From JAJDAT01 sp964344185 (GTDB lineage: Bacteria; Nitrospinota; Nitrospinia; Nitrospinales; JAJDAT01), in NCBI GenBank assembly GCA_964344185.1, contig CAYFMN010000009.1, positions 1-64,000 on the forward strand: a DNA stretch of 64,000 nucleotides, in the 5' to 3' direction. Below, piece after piece: positions 53,039 to 61,748 of the stretch (positions are counted from its first letter, which is position 1; every line of letters starts with the position of its first letter). The notes below the pieces were generated by a model. That model worked only from the letters and a program-made list of their open reading frames with translations. It did no database searches and was not told the DNA's origin. Both the position numbers and the translations under genes were made by a program.

Positions 53039-53881
53039 ATGCTCTATAAGTTACGCTTTTACTTACTAATTTTATTCCTATTGGGAATAACGGCCCCTCC
53101 CTTCTCATTGGCCGAGCCTAGAAAAAACACACCCACAACGGTTCCGCAGCCTATTCAGGAAATGTTTCAATCTAATTTGGTCTACCCGCAAGAAGAGGAT
53201 GAAATTCAATTGCCCCTTTTTCCTTCATTTAGGAAGGATAATAACTCCGAAAGATCGCGAACTTTATTTGAAGTCGAATATGGAATTACCGACGCTTTTC
53301 AAATCATTTTAGAATGGGATGGCCTCGTGTATAAAAACCCAGACAACAACTCCACCCATTCCGGTCCAGGCGATATAGAGCTTGGCGCTTAATACAGTTG
53401 GATGGCGCTGAGCGACGGCAACACCCATTTTTCTTTTGGAACTTTAGTTGAGCTTCCTGTCGGTCCTGTAGATAACGGCCTAACTGAAGGTTCAGTGGAA
53501 GTACAACCATTTGCAGTTTTGGCTAGAGACTTCCCTAAATTGAATCAAAGTCAAATTTTTTTTGAGCTTGGTTTTAACTGGGTGAATCAAACTCGAAGCG
53601 TTCCTGATCCTGATCCTGAAATCGACAGTATTTTATGGAATGTGGGAGCCTTCTTTCCCTATCAATCCTGAAGAGCAACAATAGAAATTAACGGAAGCAA
53701 CAACGAATGGGATGGTGGAGACGAAAATGAAATTTTTGTAACGCCGGGCGTGATTTACAAACTCTCCAGGGAGTGGGAAATTGGCGTGGCTGCTCCTATT
53801 GGAGTAACGAACACTTCGGATGACTATCGAGTTGTTGGATACTTAATGTGGGAGTTTGAATTAGATGAAGAAGACGATTAA
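53039..53881 (+). pseudogene. Outer-membrane transporter-like gene with two in-frame stops
   Basis: A single frame from ATG 53039 encodes a signal peptide (about 1-25), then beta-rich segments with outer-membrane protein character (FEVEYGITDAFQIILEWDG, GPGDIELGA). It has a TAA at 53390-53392, continues YSWMALSDGNTHFSFG.. to a TGA at 53669-53671, then RATIEINGSN.. IFVTPGVIYKL.. to TAA 53879-53881. No frameshift occurs. The total is about 280 codons. It resembles MetA-type/phenol-degradation-associated outer-membrane transporters, but this is a loose match. It is probably a young pseudogene; readthrough or sequencing error is less likely. Confidence 0.8.
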
Positions 53882-54382
53882 CTAAGGTTTTTTCAAATTC
53901 CATTCGTCGTTCATTTCTTCATTCATAGTATTTTGATTAACCAAATCGGTATATTTACCTTCCAGTCGCTCGAACCGTCTTAAGACTATTTTCAATAGTT
54001 GATCTTTTATCTTGGCGAGTAGACGTCCGTCTAAGTTTTGCAAAGTATATGGTTTAAGGACCATGATTACGCTAGTTTTCTCCGCCGTAACGCTGGAGGT
54101 TCTCTTGCCTTTTCTAAGAAGGGTCATTTCGCCAAAAATAGCTCCTTCATTTAATACGGCCAATGTCAATTCATCGCCAGAAGTTTGCTTACTGACTCGG
54201 ACAGTCCCTTTCAATAGGATATATAGGGCGGTGTCTCTCTCGCCTTCCTGGATGATCCTATCGTTTTCCGAATATTTATAAAAATGTCTCTGGTCAGACG
54301 CTAAACTTTCCAATTCCTCCCTTTTAAAATCTTCAAAAAAAGGAATGCCTTCCAACCAGCGGACTATGGTATCTACTTCCAC
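53882..54382 (-). CDS. Small cyclic-nucleotide-binding-domain protein, copy 3
   Basis: The 166-residue paralogue of the genes at 35332 and 35992 starts MEVDTIVRWLEGIPFF. It has FGEMTLLRKGKRTSSV in the cassette and the same C-terminal pattern (IKDQLLKIVLRRFERLEGKY), plus an extra 20-residue tail. Its stop directly abuts the end of the broken outer-membrane gene. It lies 18 kb from the other two copies. All three lack an effector domain, so they may be interchangeable regulatory subunits. Ligand and partner are unknown. Confidence 0.8.
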   Translation of the reverse strand: MEVDTIVRWLEGIPFFEDFKREELESLASDQRHFYKYSENDRIIQEGERDTALYILLKGTVRVSKQTSGDELTLAVLNEGAIFGEMTLLRKGKRTSSVTAEKTSVIMVLKPYTLQNLDGRLLAKIKDQLLKIVLRRFERLEGKYTDLVNQNTMNEEMNDEWNLKKP

Positions 54383-54501
54383 AATCTTATTTTCAACCTT
54401 TTGTCTTCAAAATTTAGATTTACCACAAAACAACGCATTAATTTCTTTTTTATCAAAAAGTTAGAAAAGGATCAACTATGAATTTTAGAACGTAACTTTA
54501 A

Positions 54502-54523
54502 AATAGCCGATAGAGGCTTTTAT
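54502..54523 (-). terminator. Probable terminator after the GT39-like gene
   Basis: Reading the minus strand, AAAAGCC and GGCTATTTT form a short stem around TCTATC right at the stop codon, with a T-rich end. It is short, so the call is moderate. Confidence 0.45.
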
Positions 54524-55938
54524 AATCCTGCGGCGTCTCTCTTTTGACGTTTCATATATTTCAAAGTCATTTCTTTATCCCCTTTACTATAAAAATAATA
54601 CATAAAAAATTGATCGCTCTTTGATTTATCTTGGCTAATAAACGTCTCAACCATTTTTTTAGCTAACGACCAGTTTGGAACATATTCAACCAAAAAAGCT
54701 GTCGCGTTACCTGCTATGGGATTCGTCACAAGCGAGTCGATTTCTTTTTTTCCTTTTTCCTGTTCAAAACCAGGAGGCCAGGGATTATAAACTCCAATCA
54801 AGGCAAAAAAAATGGATATAGCTAATACTCCTTTAAAGAGCTTTAGATTTTTATTTTCCAGCGCTACAGGTACAAACAATAAAAGAATAGGAATTATTGG
54901 AATCAAATAACGAAACCCATAAGACCAACCGCCATATGAACCGACAAATATGATATGTCCGAGAATAAAAAAAATACACGCGCCTATTAAACTTCCAGTC
55001 CAACGTTTGGGAAAAATTTTTTCTTGCTTGTAAGCTTTTACTATCCCAATCACTCCAAAAAATAAAACTGGGGAAACAGTAAAAAAACCGTGCGATCCAA
55101 ATAAACATTCAACTGGATACAAATAACTTTCTGGCAACAAAACTCCAAACACGCTAGAGGAAAAAGCGCTGCTGTAATCATGTCCTTCAGAAACAAATTT
55201 GGGAGGTAACAAACGCCCTGCTGTAAAGTAATTTGCAGCTATAAACACACCAACGAAAAACGCTAATGAAACAAGGAGCGCTTTTATCCCTTGAGCGCTT
55301 TTTGAATCATAGAGGATTAAAACAATAACTGGAATAAAAACTAACCCTGGGACGATATCGATACAAAACGCTACTCCTAAGCAAACGGCCGCCAAATAAG
55401 CGCGTTCTAACAAAGCGTAATATAACGACGAAAAAATTAAGGCGGCGGCTATGGTGTGATTATTAAAGGTAGACGAAAAACTCGTTAATAACGTACCGGT
55501 CAACAAAGCTAAGGCAAGTAAATTTCTTATCTTTGATCCAATATCTTGATAAATACCAAGAGCGCAATAAAATTGAGCAACCAGAAAAGAGGTTGCGCCT
55601 CCAACGATTATCAACGTTAAAAGATAAACTACGATTTCCTCATCTTCCTTAAACGTGATTCCAAAAATTTGTTTAAGAATCCAATAAACTCCAGCTCCAA
55701 TTATTCCCAATACAGGAGGTTTATTTGAATATTCATGACCGTCTATTATTACCTTATCTCGCGTCCATCGGTATTGGGATTGGTTGATTTCTGAAGTTCC
55801 ATAATCGACAAGCGATTCAATATGGGCAAAGCGCGAGGCGTCGTTTCCCGCCAAGAAAACATGGCTATGGACGATTAAACTGCAAAAAATAAAAGATAGT
55901 AAAAAGACCTTATAGAAAAACTTATCTTTTAATTGCAT
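54520..55938 (-). CDS. GT39-like membrane glycosyltransferase, unknown acceptor
   Basis: The 472-residue protein has about 9-11 transmembrane helices and an N-terminal periplasmic loop with NDASRFAHIESLVDYG (possible acidic catalytic pair region). HEYSNKPPVLG, a motif seen in dolichyl-/polyprenyl-phosphate sugar transferases (PMT/GT39 family), follows. Such enzymes move a sugar from a lipid carrier to proteins, lipid A or glycan. No other glycan genes adjoin. It is followed by the cNMP-binding gene on the same strand. The donor and acceptor are not predictable. Confidence 0.75.
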   Translation of the reverse strand: MQLKDKFFYKVFLLSFIFCSLIVHSHVFLAGNDASRFAHIESLVDYGTSEINQSQYRWTRDKVIIDGHEYSNKPPVLGIIGAGVYWILKQIFGITFKEDEEIVVYLLTLIIVGGATSFLVAQFYCALGIYQDIGSKIRNLLALALLTGTLLTSFSSTFNNHTIAAALIFSSLYYALLERAYLAAVCLGVAFCIDIVPGLVFIPVIVLILYDSKSAQGIKALLVSLAFFVGVFIAANYFTAGRLLPPKFVSEGHDYSSAFSSSVFGVLLPESYLYPVECLFGSHGFFTVSPVLFFGVIGIVKAYKQEKIFPKRWTGSLIGACIFFILGHIIFVGSYGGWSYGFRYLIPIIPILLLFVPVALENKNLKLFKGVLAISIFFALIGVYNPWPPGFEQEKGKKEIDSLVTNPIAGNATAFLVEYVPNWSLAKKMVETFISQDKSKSDQFFMYYFYSKGDKEMTLKYMKRQKRDAAGL

Positions 55939-56049
55939 TAATCAAAATTATAGAGATGATATTTGGCATATAACCAGGGAGGAAACAGTATGGCCAAACT
56001 CAAATTTTATTTGAGTTAAAACCTAAGCGCAGGACTGATAGGAAATAAG

Positions 56050-56067
56050 CCCCCGCTAAAAGCGGGG
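56050..56067. terminator. Hairpin after fliN
   Basis: CCCCGCT (56051-56057) and AGCGGGG (56061-56067) form a 7-bp stem around AAA, 23 bases beyond the fliN stop. No clear T-run follows on the minus strand, so it may be a weak terminator. Confidence 0.45.
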
Positions 56068-56089
56068 AAATAAAGCGAAATAAAACCTC

Positions 56090-56476
56090 CTACGACAATG
56101 ATTGAACTCTTTCCAGGGGAGAAACAATGTCAGTAAGACGAATACCAAATTTCTCGTTAACAACAACAACTTCACCACGAGCAACCAGTTTCTGGTTTAC
56201 CAATACTTCCAATGGTTCGCCTACAAGCTTGGTTAATTCAACAACCGATCCTTGATTTAGCTGCAATAAATCATTGATGAGCATTTTGGTTCTACCAAGC
56301 TCAACAGTTACGGTTAGCGGAATATCTAAAATTAGATCGAGGTTTTTAGTTTCTTCTTTCGCGGCAACGGCTCCTCCGCTGTCAAAATCGTCGCCTAAAG
56401 ATTCCTCGCCATCAAGGTCGCCAATATCCCCTAAATCTTCGATAAAATCGGCATCTCCATCCAAACTATCTTCCAT
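56090..56476 (-). CDS. fliN: Flagellar motor switch protein FliN
   Basis: The 128-residue protein has an acidic N-terminal linker (about 1-47) and a C-terminal SpoA domain with DIPLTVTVELGRTKM, LLQLNQGSVVELTK and GEVVVVNEKFGIRLTDI. This is the FliN ring element of the C-ring. It follows fliM after 3 bases and completes the fliL-fliM-fliN operon on the minus strand. Confidence 0.95.
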   Translation of the reverse strand: MEDSLDGDADFIEDLGDIGDLDGEESLGDDFDSGGAVAAKEETKNLDLILDIPLTVTVELGRTKMLINDLLQLNQGSVVELTKLVGEPLEVLVNQKLVARGEVVVVNEKFGIRLTDIVSPLERVQSLS

Positions 56477-56479
56477 GGT

Positions 56480-57460
56480 TTACCCTTCCCTTTCGATAAT
56501 ATCGGTTATTTGAACGGCTTTAGCCCCGCGCGATACGCCGGGGAACCCTTTAAATTTCTTAACGTCTTCTACGGTCACTTGCAAAGGATCTGAAACATCG
56601 TTACCTAAAACAATCGTTTCTCCAACCTTCATTTTTAACAAGTCCCGGGTACTTACAACAATCTTGCCAAGTTCGACCACCACCTCTACCTCGGCTTGCA
56701 ATAATTGGGTACGCAAACGCCTCATCCACGCCTGATCGACTTCTACTTGCTCACTCTGGAAGTTTTCCCTCAGTTTAGGCATGATAGGCTCGACGGTTAC
56801 ATAAGGTATACAGACCGTAATAGTTCCAGAAAATCCTTCCATTTCCACTTCAAATAAAATAACTAAAACAACGTCAGTCGGAGGAACAATGGCGGCGAAT
56901 TGGGGGTTTACTTCGGATCGAACATAATTAACGCTAACGGCATGAACCGGCTTCCAAGCCTTTTCAAAATCTTCAAGCGCTTTAACAACAACGCTTTTGG
57001 TCATTCTAATTTCAATGGCGCTAAAATCGCGACCTACGATTTTTAGTTTGGAAGAACCCGTTCCGCCAAAAAAAGTATCCACTAAAGAAAAAACAAGTTT
57101 ACTTTCCACTACTACCAAACCATGACCGCGAAGCGGTTCCATACGGAAAACATGGAGACTTGAAGGAACTGGAAGCGATTTTAGAAATTCCCCAAACTTA
57201 ACCGTATCGGTCGAAACGGTACTCACATCTGCAGATTTTCTAAGTAAGGTGGAAAGGGAGTTTCGAAACAACCGAGAAAACATTTGGTTAATAATATCCA
57301 AAGTGGGTAATCGTCCTCGAATAATCTTTTCCTGACTTGAAAGATCATAAGGAACAACTCCGGATACTTCTTCCGGTTGATCGCTTTCTGTCTCTATATC
57401 GCCTTCGCCAACTCCACGTAGTAAGGCGTCAACTTCATTTTGAGAAAGGACTTCGCTCAT
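56480..57460 (-). CDS. fliM: Flagellar motor switch protein FliM
   Basis: The 326-residue protein has an N-terminal CheY-binding segment (LSQNEVDALLRG, about 4-15). The middle domain has GRLPTLDIINQMFSRLFRNSL and a RGHGLVVVESKLVF turn. A C-terminal SpoA domain (about 240-315) contains VVELGKIVVSTRDLLKM. It sets flagellar rotation direction when CheY-P binds. It lies between fliL and fliN. Confidence 0.95.
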   Translation of the reverse strand: MSEVLSQNEVDALLRGVGEGDIETESDQPEEVSGVVPYDLSSQEKIIRGRLPTLDIINQMFSRLFRNSLSTLLRKSADVSTVSTDTVKFGEFLKSLPVPSSLHVFRMEPLRGHGLVVVESKLVFSLVDTFFGGTGSSKLKIVGRDFSAIEIRMTKSVVVKALEDFEKAWKPVHAVSVNYVRSEVNPQFAAIVPPTDVVLVILFEVEMEGFSGTITVCIPYVTVEPIMPKLRENFQSEQVEVDQAWMRRLRTQLLQAEVEVVVELGKIVVSTRDLLKMKVGETIVLGNDVSDPLQVTVEDVKKFKGFPGVSRGAKAVQITDIIEREG

Positions 57461-57512
57461 AGTTTCAATCTAAAAAAATTGATAGCAATGTCTCCTAACT
57501 ATTGTACCTCAA

Positions 57513-58079
57513 TTATTGAATTACGAATTCGGTAAAATAAGCGTCTTTTACATGCCCTAATACCAAAAAACGGTTCACTCTGGTGGTTATTTCGTCTTTT
57601 AATTTAAACTTTCCTTGAACTGAATATACATCCTCAAACGATTTACTGCTTAATAAAATTAAAATTGAGTCAGTTATTTTTTGAACATTTTCATTAACTT
57701 CCGCATGTACTTCAGGGGAGCTCAGCTCTAATGTCACAGTGACTTTTAGAAATCTATTACCTTGGCTATTGGCCAAGTTAACAATAAATGGTTCTAAAGG
57801 AACCATTACGCCAAGACCTGGTTGAATAGCGATTTCTTTCTTTTCAAGCTCTTTACCATCTTCTCCAGCCGGAGGCGCTTCTCCTTCCGCCGGCGCTTCT
57901 CCTTCCGCCGGCACTTCTCCTTCCGCCGGCGCTTCAGCCGCATCTGGTTTTTGGAAAAAAGTTATATATGCATAGTATCCGCCCCCACCAAGCAACGCGA
58001 GCAAAATGATGATTATTAAAATAATCAGTACTTTAGATTTTTTCGGGCCCTCTTCTTCGCCAAAATCGTCTTCAGCCAT
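57513..58079 (-). CDS. fliL: Flagellar basal body-associated protein FliL
   Basis: The 188-residue protein has a transmembrane helix (about 17-37) and a linker of repeated AEGEAPAEGE-type units (about 50-77; an 18-base repeat in DNA at 57880-57935). A periplasmic FliL domain with NLANSQGNRFLKVTVTLEL and a C-terminal ITTRVNRFLVLGHVKDAYFTEF follow. FliL supports stator function and motor torque. It opens fliL-fliM-fliN. A sigma-54-like site lies about 110 bases upstream. Confidence 0.93.
   Translation of the reverse strand: MAEDDFGEEEGPKKSKVLIILIIIILLALLGGGGYYAYITFFQKPDAAEAPAEGEVPAEGEAPAEGEAPPAGEDGKELEKKEIAIQPGLGVMVPLEPFIVNLANSQGNRFLKVTVTLELSSPEVHAEVNENVQKITDSILILLSSKSFEDVYSVQGKFKLKDEITTRVNRFLVLGHVKDAYFTEFVIQ
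57880..57935 (-). repeat. 18-bp direct repeats in fliL
   Basis: The unit GCTTCTCCTTCCGCCGGC (plus strand) recurs about three times with one or two variant bases, encoding the Glu-Ala-Pro-rich linker after the membrane helix. Copy number could vary between strains. Confidence 0.8.
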
Positions 58080-58743
58080 GAATTTTCTCCTTAAACGCTA
58101 TTAGGTTTTCCCTTTTATATGGACCTAAATATGCGCCAAAACTGCATCGTCAAAAAAACTCTAAATCATTAATTAATGTAGAACTGAAGCAAGGGCCATG
58201 CCGAGGCAAAGTTTTTCAATTAAAAAACTTTAAAAAACAACAACTTAATATAAAAAAATATGATTTACAAGCGCCATTTCCATATTTTTTTATTCACAAA
58301 AGGTCTACGTGAAAAATGAAAGTCAAATTTTTGAATTTCAGGTCAAAAAACAGGTTTTGTTTAATTTTGTGGCTTTTTTTCAATGTTTGCGCTTAAAAAA
58401 AGCAATTTATTTATCAAAATTTTGTCAGCAACTGGATTAAAAATAAATATCATTTCAATAACTATATGATTCTAAAAGAGTTACTAACTAATTTCCACTT
58501 ATTTCTTAAAAAAAAACATGTCGGTATAGATCTTGAAATAATAAAGACCCGTAATCGAATTTATTTCGACGTTAAAAACCAAATTTTTACGCATCCAAAT
58601 AGTCAAATGAATACTTCAGGAAAATTTTTCCCGTTAAAAATTTCCCAAAGCTATTTAAAGTTAAAGGGGTTTTCTTTGAAATTGTCCCCTCATTCAAATT
58701 CAAATTAATCGTCTCATAATTAATTGTTAGGAGAATTTTTATA
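58080..58743. other. Regulatory gap between fliL and amt
   Basis: I see no convincing gene here. A plus-strand frame from ATG 58466 to 58708 (80 codons) lacks a ribosome site and family features. The sigma-54-like site for fliL is listed separately, and the end carries the amt ribosome site AGGAGAATTTTTATA. Confidence 0.4.
58188..58203 (-). promoter_or_regulatory. Possible sigma-54 promoter for fliLMN
   Basis: Reading the minus strand, CGGCATGGCCCTTGCT keeps the GG of the -24 element and the GC of the -12 element at the correct distance (TGGCAC-N5-TTGC consensus, two mismatches). It ends about 108 bases before the fliL start. Confidence 0.5.
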
Positions 58744-60033
58744 ATGAAACCCCCAATAAAACGTTTAATTTTACTATCGACGCTTTTATTTTCCTTTTTG
58801 GCAGGCTTTGCTGAAGCTGCGGAAGAAACTCCAACCATTAATCAAGCCGACACCGCCTGGTTGATCGTATCTTCGGCTTTAGTTATGTTGATGTTGCCAG
58901 GTCTCGCTCTATTTTATGGCGGTATGGTTAGGAGAAAGAACGTTTTAAGCACTCTAATGCACAGCTTCATTCCTTTGGGCGTCATTACTTTTCAATGGGT
59001 TTTAATCGGATATACGTTATCTTTTGGAGCCGATATCGGAAAATTTGTTGGCGGTCTAGATAAATTATTCCTTAATGGAATCACTCATGAAACTTTAAAT
59101 GGCACCATCCCCGACTTTTTGTTTTGCGTTTTTCAAATGATGTTTGCCATTATTACCGCCGCATTAATAAGCGGCTCTATTGCAGAACGCGTCAGCTTTA
59201 AAGGTTACGTTGTATTTATTTTCCTCTGGTCCACTTTAGTTTACGACCCACTCTGCCACTGGGTATGGGGAGGCGGTTGGTTAGCCGATTTAGGTGCTTT
59301 AGACTTTGCGGGTGGAACGGTCGTTCACATTTCTTCTGGAACTGCTGGTCTTGCCGCCGCCATTTATTTGAAAAAACGTCGCGGTTTTCCGGGTTCTCTA
59401 ATGATACCGCATAACCTGCCATTTACCTTATTAGGAGCGGGGTTGCTTTGGTTTGGATGGTTTGGATTTAATGCCGGTAGCGCTTTAGCTTCTGATGGGC
59501 TGGCCTCTTTAGCTTTCCTTAATACTCAAATAGCGGCAGGAATGGGAATGGTAGGTTGGATGTTGGCAGAATATATTAAAGTAGGTAAAGCCAGCGCATT
59601 AGGAGGAGCTTCTGGAATAGTAGCGGGTTTAGTCGCTATCACCCCTGCAGCCGGTTTCGTTGAACCGGGCTGGTCTATCGTAATTGGTATTGTAGCGGGA
59701 TATATCTGCCAAGTAGCTGTTACTTTAAAAGTCAAACTTGGTTACGACGACTCCTTAGACGCTTTTGGAGTTCACGCAGTTGGCGGAGCTTGGGGAGCGC
59801 TCGCAACTGGACTTTTCGTAACGGTTGGCGGAACTGGGCTTTTGGCTGGTAATATCTCTCAAGTTGGCGTACAAATTGTGGGAATTATCGCAGCCGCTGC
59901 CTACTCTTTCGCAGTAACTTATGGGCTGGTCGCTATTATTGATAAAACCATTGGCTTCCGTGTTGACGACGAAGAGGAAGAAATGGGGCTTGATACCACC
60001 CAGCATGGAGAAACTGGTTACAATATGGTTTAA
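58744..60033 (+). CDS. amt: Ammonium transporter Amt
   Basis: The 429-residue transporter has an N-terminal signal sequence (about 1-27, ending AEA), 11 helices, the twin histidines in TVVHISSGTAG (near 191) and FGVHAVGGAWG (near 341), and the Amt signature DPLCHWVWGGGWL. It moves ammonium into the cell. No glnK gene adjoins. ATG 58744 has a strong ribosome site, AGGAG. A nitrogen-regulated promoter is not evident in the 36 bases immediately upstream. Confidence 0.95.
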   Translation: MKPPIKRLILLSTLLFSFLAGFAEAAEETPTINQADTAWLIVSSALVMLMLPGLALFYGGMVRRKNVLSTLMHSFIPLGVITFQWVLIGYTLSFGADIGKFVGGLDKLFLNGITHETLNGTIPDFLFCVFQMMFAIITAALISGSIAERVSFKGYVVFIFLWSTLVYDPLCHWVWGGGWLADLGALDFAGGTVVHISSGTAGLAAAIYLKKRRGFPGSLMIPHNLPFTLLGAGLLWFGWFGFNAGSALASDGLASLAFLNTQIAAGMGMVGWMLAEYIKVGKASALGGASGIVAGLVAITPAAGFVEPGWSIVIGIVAGYICQVAVTLKVKLGYDDSLDAFGVHAVGGAWGALATGLFVTVGGTGLLAGNISQVGVQIVGIIAAAAYSFAVTYGLVAIIDKTIGFRVDDEEEEMGLDTTQHGETGYNMV

Positions 60034-60146
60034 TTATGCTACAATCTTGTCACTTTATATTGATTGATAATTATTAATTAAGTATTTAAATTTAATCAAA
60101 TTTCTATCGAATTTTTAATTTTCGAACGCTTTGGAGGAGGAACGCG

Positions 60147-61277
60147 ATGAAAAAAGTTTTATGCTACGCCCTAGTTTGCTTTTTGGCTGTGCCAGCCCTA
60201 TCTGGTTTGGCGAAAGCGGAATCTACATTAGAGTTATTAAAAGATATCGAAGTGCATGGTTTTGCAACTTCATCTTATTCATATAACTTTAATAAACCAT
60301 CAACTGGCGTTAATGCATTTCGTGTTTATGACACGGACGACAATGCCTTCAAATTTGACAACGGCGAATTAGTTCTCAAAAAAGACGCCACTAATAAGGG
60401 CGATATCGGTTTTAGAGTTGACCTGACTTATGGTTTTAGTCAACCAGAAGTTAATAAATCTTCCAGAGGACCGAACGTTGCCGGTACCGATGTCTCCGAC
60501 GATGAATTTGATCTTCAAATCGCGTTTGTTTCGTATAACGTTCCAATTGGAAACGGATTGCAATTAGATTTTGGTAAGTTTGCCACGAATGTTGGTTCGG
60601 AAGTAATGGACGGATACGACGGGTTCAATTACAACTTTTCCAGAACCTTTGCTTTTAGCTTTGGTCCGTTCACCCACACGGGTATCCGAGCAAACTATGC
60701 ATTAAACGACATGGTTGGTTTGCAATTCTTTGTAGCAAATGGTCAAGACAACACTTCTGAAGATAACGACGCTAAGTCAATAGGCGCGCAGGTTTCTGTA
60801 TCTCCTACGGCAAACATCGATCTTTATTTTAACTATTTTGGCGGGCCTGAAGTTCAAACTGGCGACGCTAGCAACTCAAACGACTTCCGTAACTTCTTCG
60901 ATTTCGTTGGAGAGGTTAGATTTACCGACTCAACTTTGTTAAATGTAGATGTTGTTTATGGAACTGAAGACAATGCGTTAGGCGCGGGATTAGACGCCGA
61001 GTGGTTTGGGTTTGCCGGAATTATTCGTCATGACTTTAACAACTGGTTTTCCTTGAACCTTCGCGGCGAATACTATGACGACCAAGACGGTTTTCGTTCC
61101 GGAACGGTTCAAGAGTTAGTAGCGTTTACGGTAACTCCAGAAATCCGAATTCATAACAACTTTGTTATTAGAGGCGAGTATCGCCACGATGATTCCAACG
61201 CAAACGTATTCGACGACGAAGGCGTTGCGGACGATAGCCAAGATACTGTAGCCTTAAACGCTTTATTTTATTTCTAA
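60147..61277 (+). CDS. Outer-membrane beta-barrel porin (BBP2-like)
   Basis: The 376-residue protein has a signal peptide (about 1-23, ending AKAE) and a beta-barrel with many alternating strands: GDIGFRVDLTYGFSQPE, LQLDFGKFATNVGSEVMDG (a family hallmark), FTHTGIRANYAL, and a terminal aromatic residue in NALFYF. It is a BBP2/DUF1597-type porin. It probably imports small nutrients through the outer membrane. ATG 60147 follows GGAGGAGGAACGCG. A terminator follows. Confidence 0.9.
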   Translation: MKKVLCYALVCFLAVPALSGLAKAESTLELLKDIEVHGFATSSYSYNFNKPSTGVNAFRVYDTDDNAFKFDNGELVLKKDATNKGDIGFRVDLTYGFSQPEVNKSSRGPNVAGTDVSDDEFDLQIAFVSYNVPIGNGLQLDFGKFATNVGSEVMDGYDGFNYNFSRTFAFSFGPFTHTGIRANYALNDMVGLQFFVANGQDNTSEDNDAKSIGAQVSVSPTANIDLYFNYFGGPEVQTGDASNSNDFRNFFDFVGEVRFTDSTLLNVDVVYGTEDNALGAGLDAEWFGFAGIIRHDFNNWFSLNLRGEYYDDQDGFRSGTVQELVAFTVTPEIRIHNNFVIRGEYRHDDSNANVFDDEGVADDSQDTVALNALFYF

Positions 61278-61292
61278 AATATCCGTTTTATC

Positions 61293-61329
61293 AAAGCCCG
61301 GAAAGGTTAACGCCTTTCCGGGCTTTTTT
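61293..61329 (+). terminator. Terminator after the porin gene
   Basis: AAAGCCCGGAAAGG and CCTTTCCGGGCTTT pair perfectly around a short loop (TTAACG), with a T-run to 61329. It is a classic GC-rich Rho-independent terminator. Confidence 0.92.
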
Positions 61330-61412
61330 ATTTTCTTCAAACTAATCTCCTCTTTATTTCCTGTCACCCGAAGGGATAAAATAGGTTTATAAAAATTTTT
61401 CCCGTTTCATCA

Positions 61413-61730
61413 ATGTTGACTGAAGACCAAAACACAATTATTTACATAATGTTTTTGAATGGAATAGTATTCCTTGGATTAAACTTTGTCGCCCAAACCA
61501 TCATATTTCCTGGGGGACCAGGATCTAAAATTAAAGGATACATGCTTATTACTTTGGTGATCACGGCATTTTCCGCCCAACAAGAGTTTAGAGGTTTGGT
61601 AGCTCTTGGTTTTTCAGCCGAAAAAGTTCAAAGCATCTTATTAGCCGGATTCATTGCCCCCACTTTTATCATTTCCTTAGTTTATTATCGGGTCAAAAAA
61701 AATCGCCAAATAAAAGAAAACGAAAACTAA
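61413..61730 (+). CDS. Small three-helix membrane protein, unknown
   Basis: The 105-residue protein has three predicted transmembrane helices (about 10-28, 43-60, 73-92), a Gly-rich loop (FPGGPGSKIKG) and a basic tail (KKNRQIKENEN). I do not recognise the family. ATG 61413 lacks a strong ribosome site. The threonine aldolase gene follows after 18 bases, so it may be co-transcribed with it. Confidence 0.65.
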   Translation: MLTEDQNTIIYIMFLNGIVFLGLNFVAQTIIFPGGPGSKIKGYMLITLVITAFSAQQEFRGLVALGFSAEKVQSILLAGFIAPTFIISLVYYRVKKNRQIKENEN

Positions 61731-61748
61731 AATTCATCGAGGAAATTA

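Noticed and set aside
54506..54513. GCCGATAG match to a sigma-28 -10 element at the end of the GT39-like gene
   Set aside because: No -35 element lies at the correct distance and there is no downstream gene on that strand.
58466..58708. 80-codon frame with an ATG upstream of amt
   Set aside because: It has no ribosome site, no family features, AT-rich coding pattern and overlaps a regulatory gap; probably chance.
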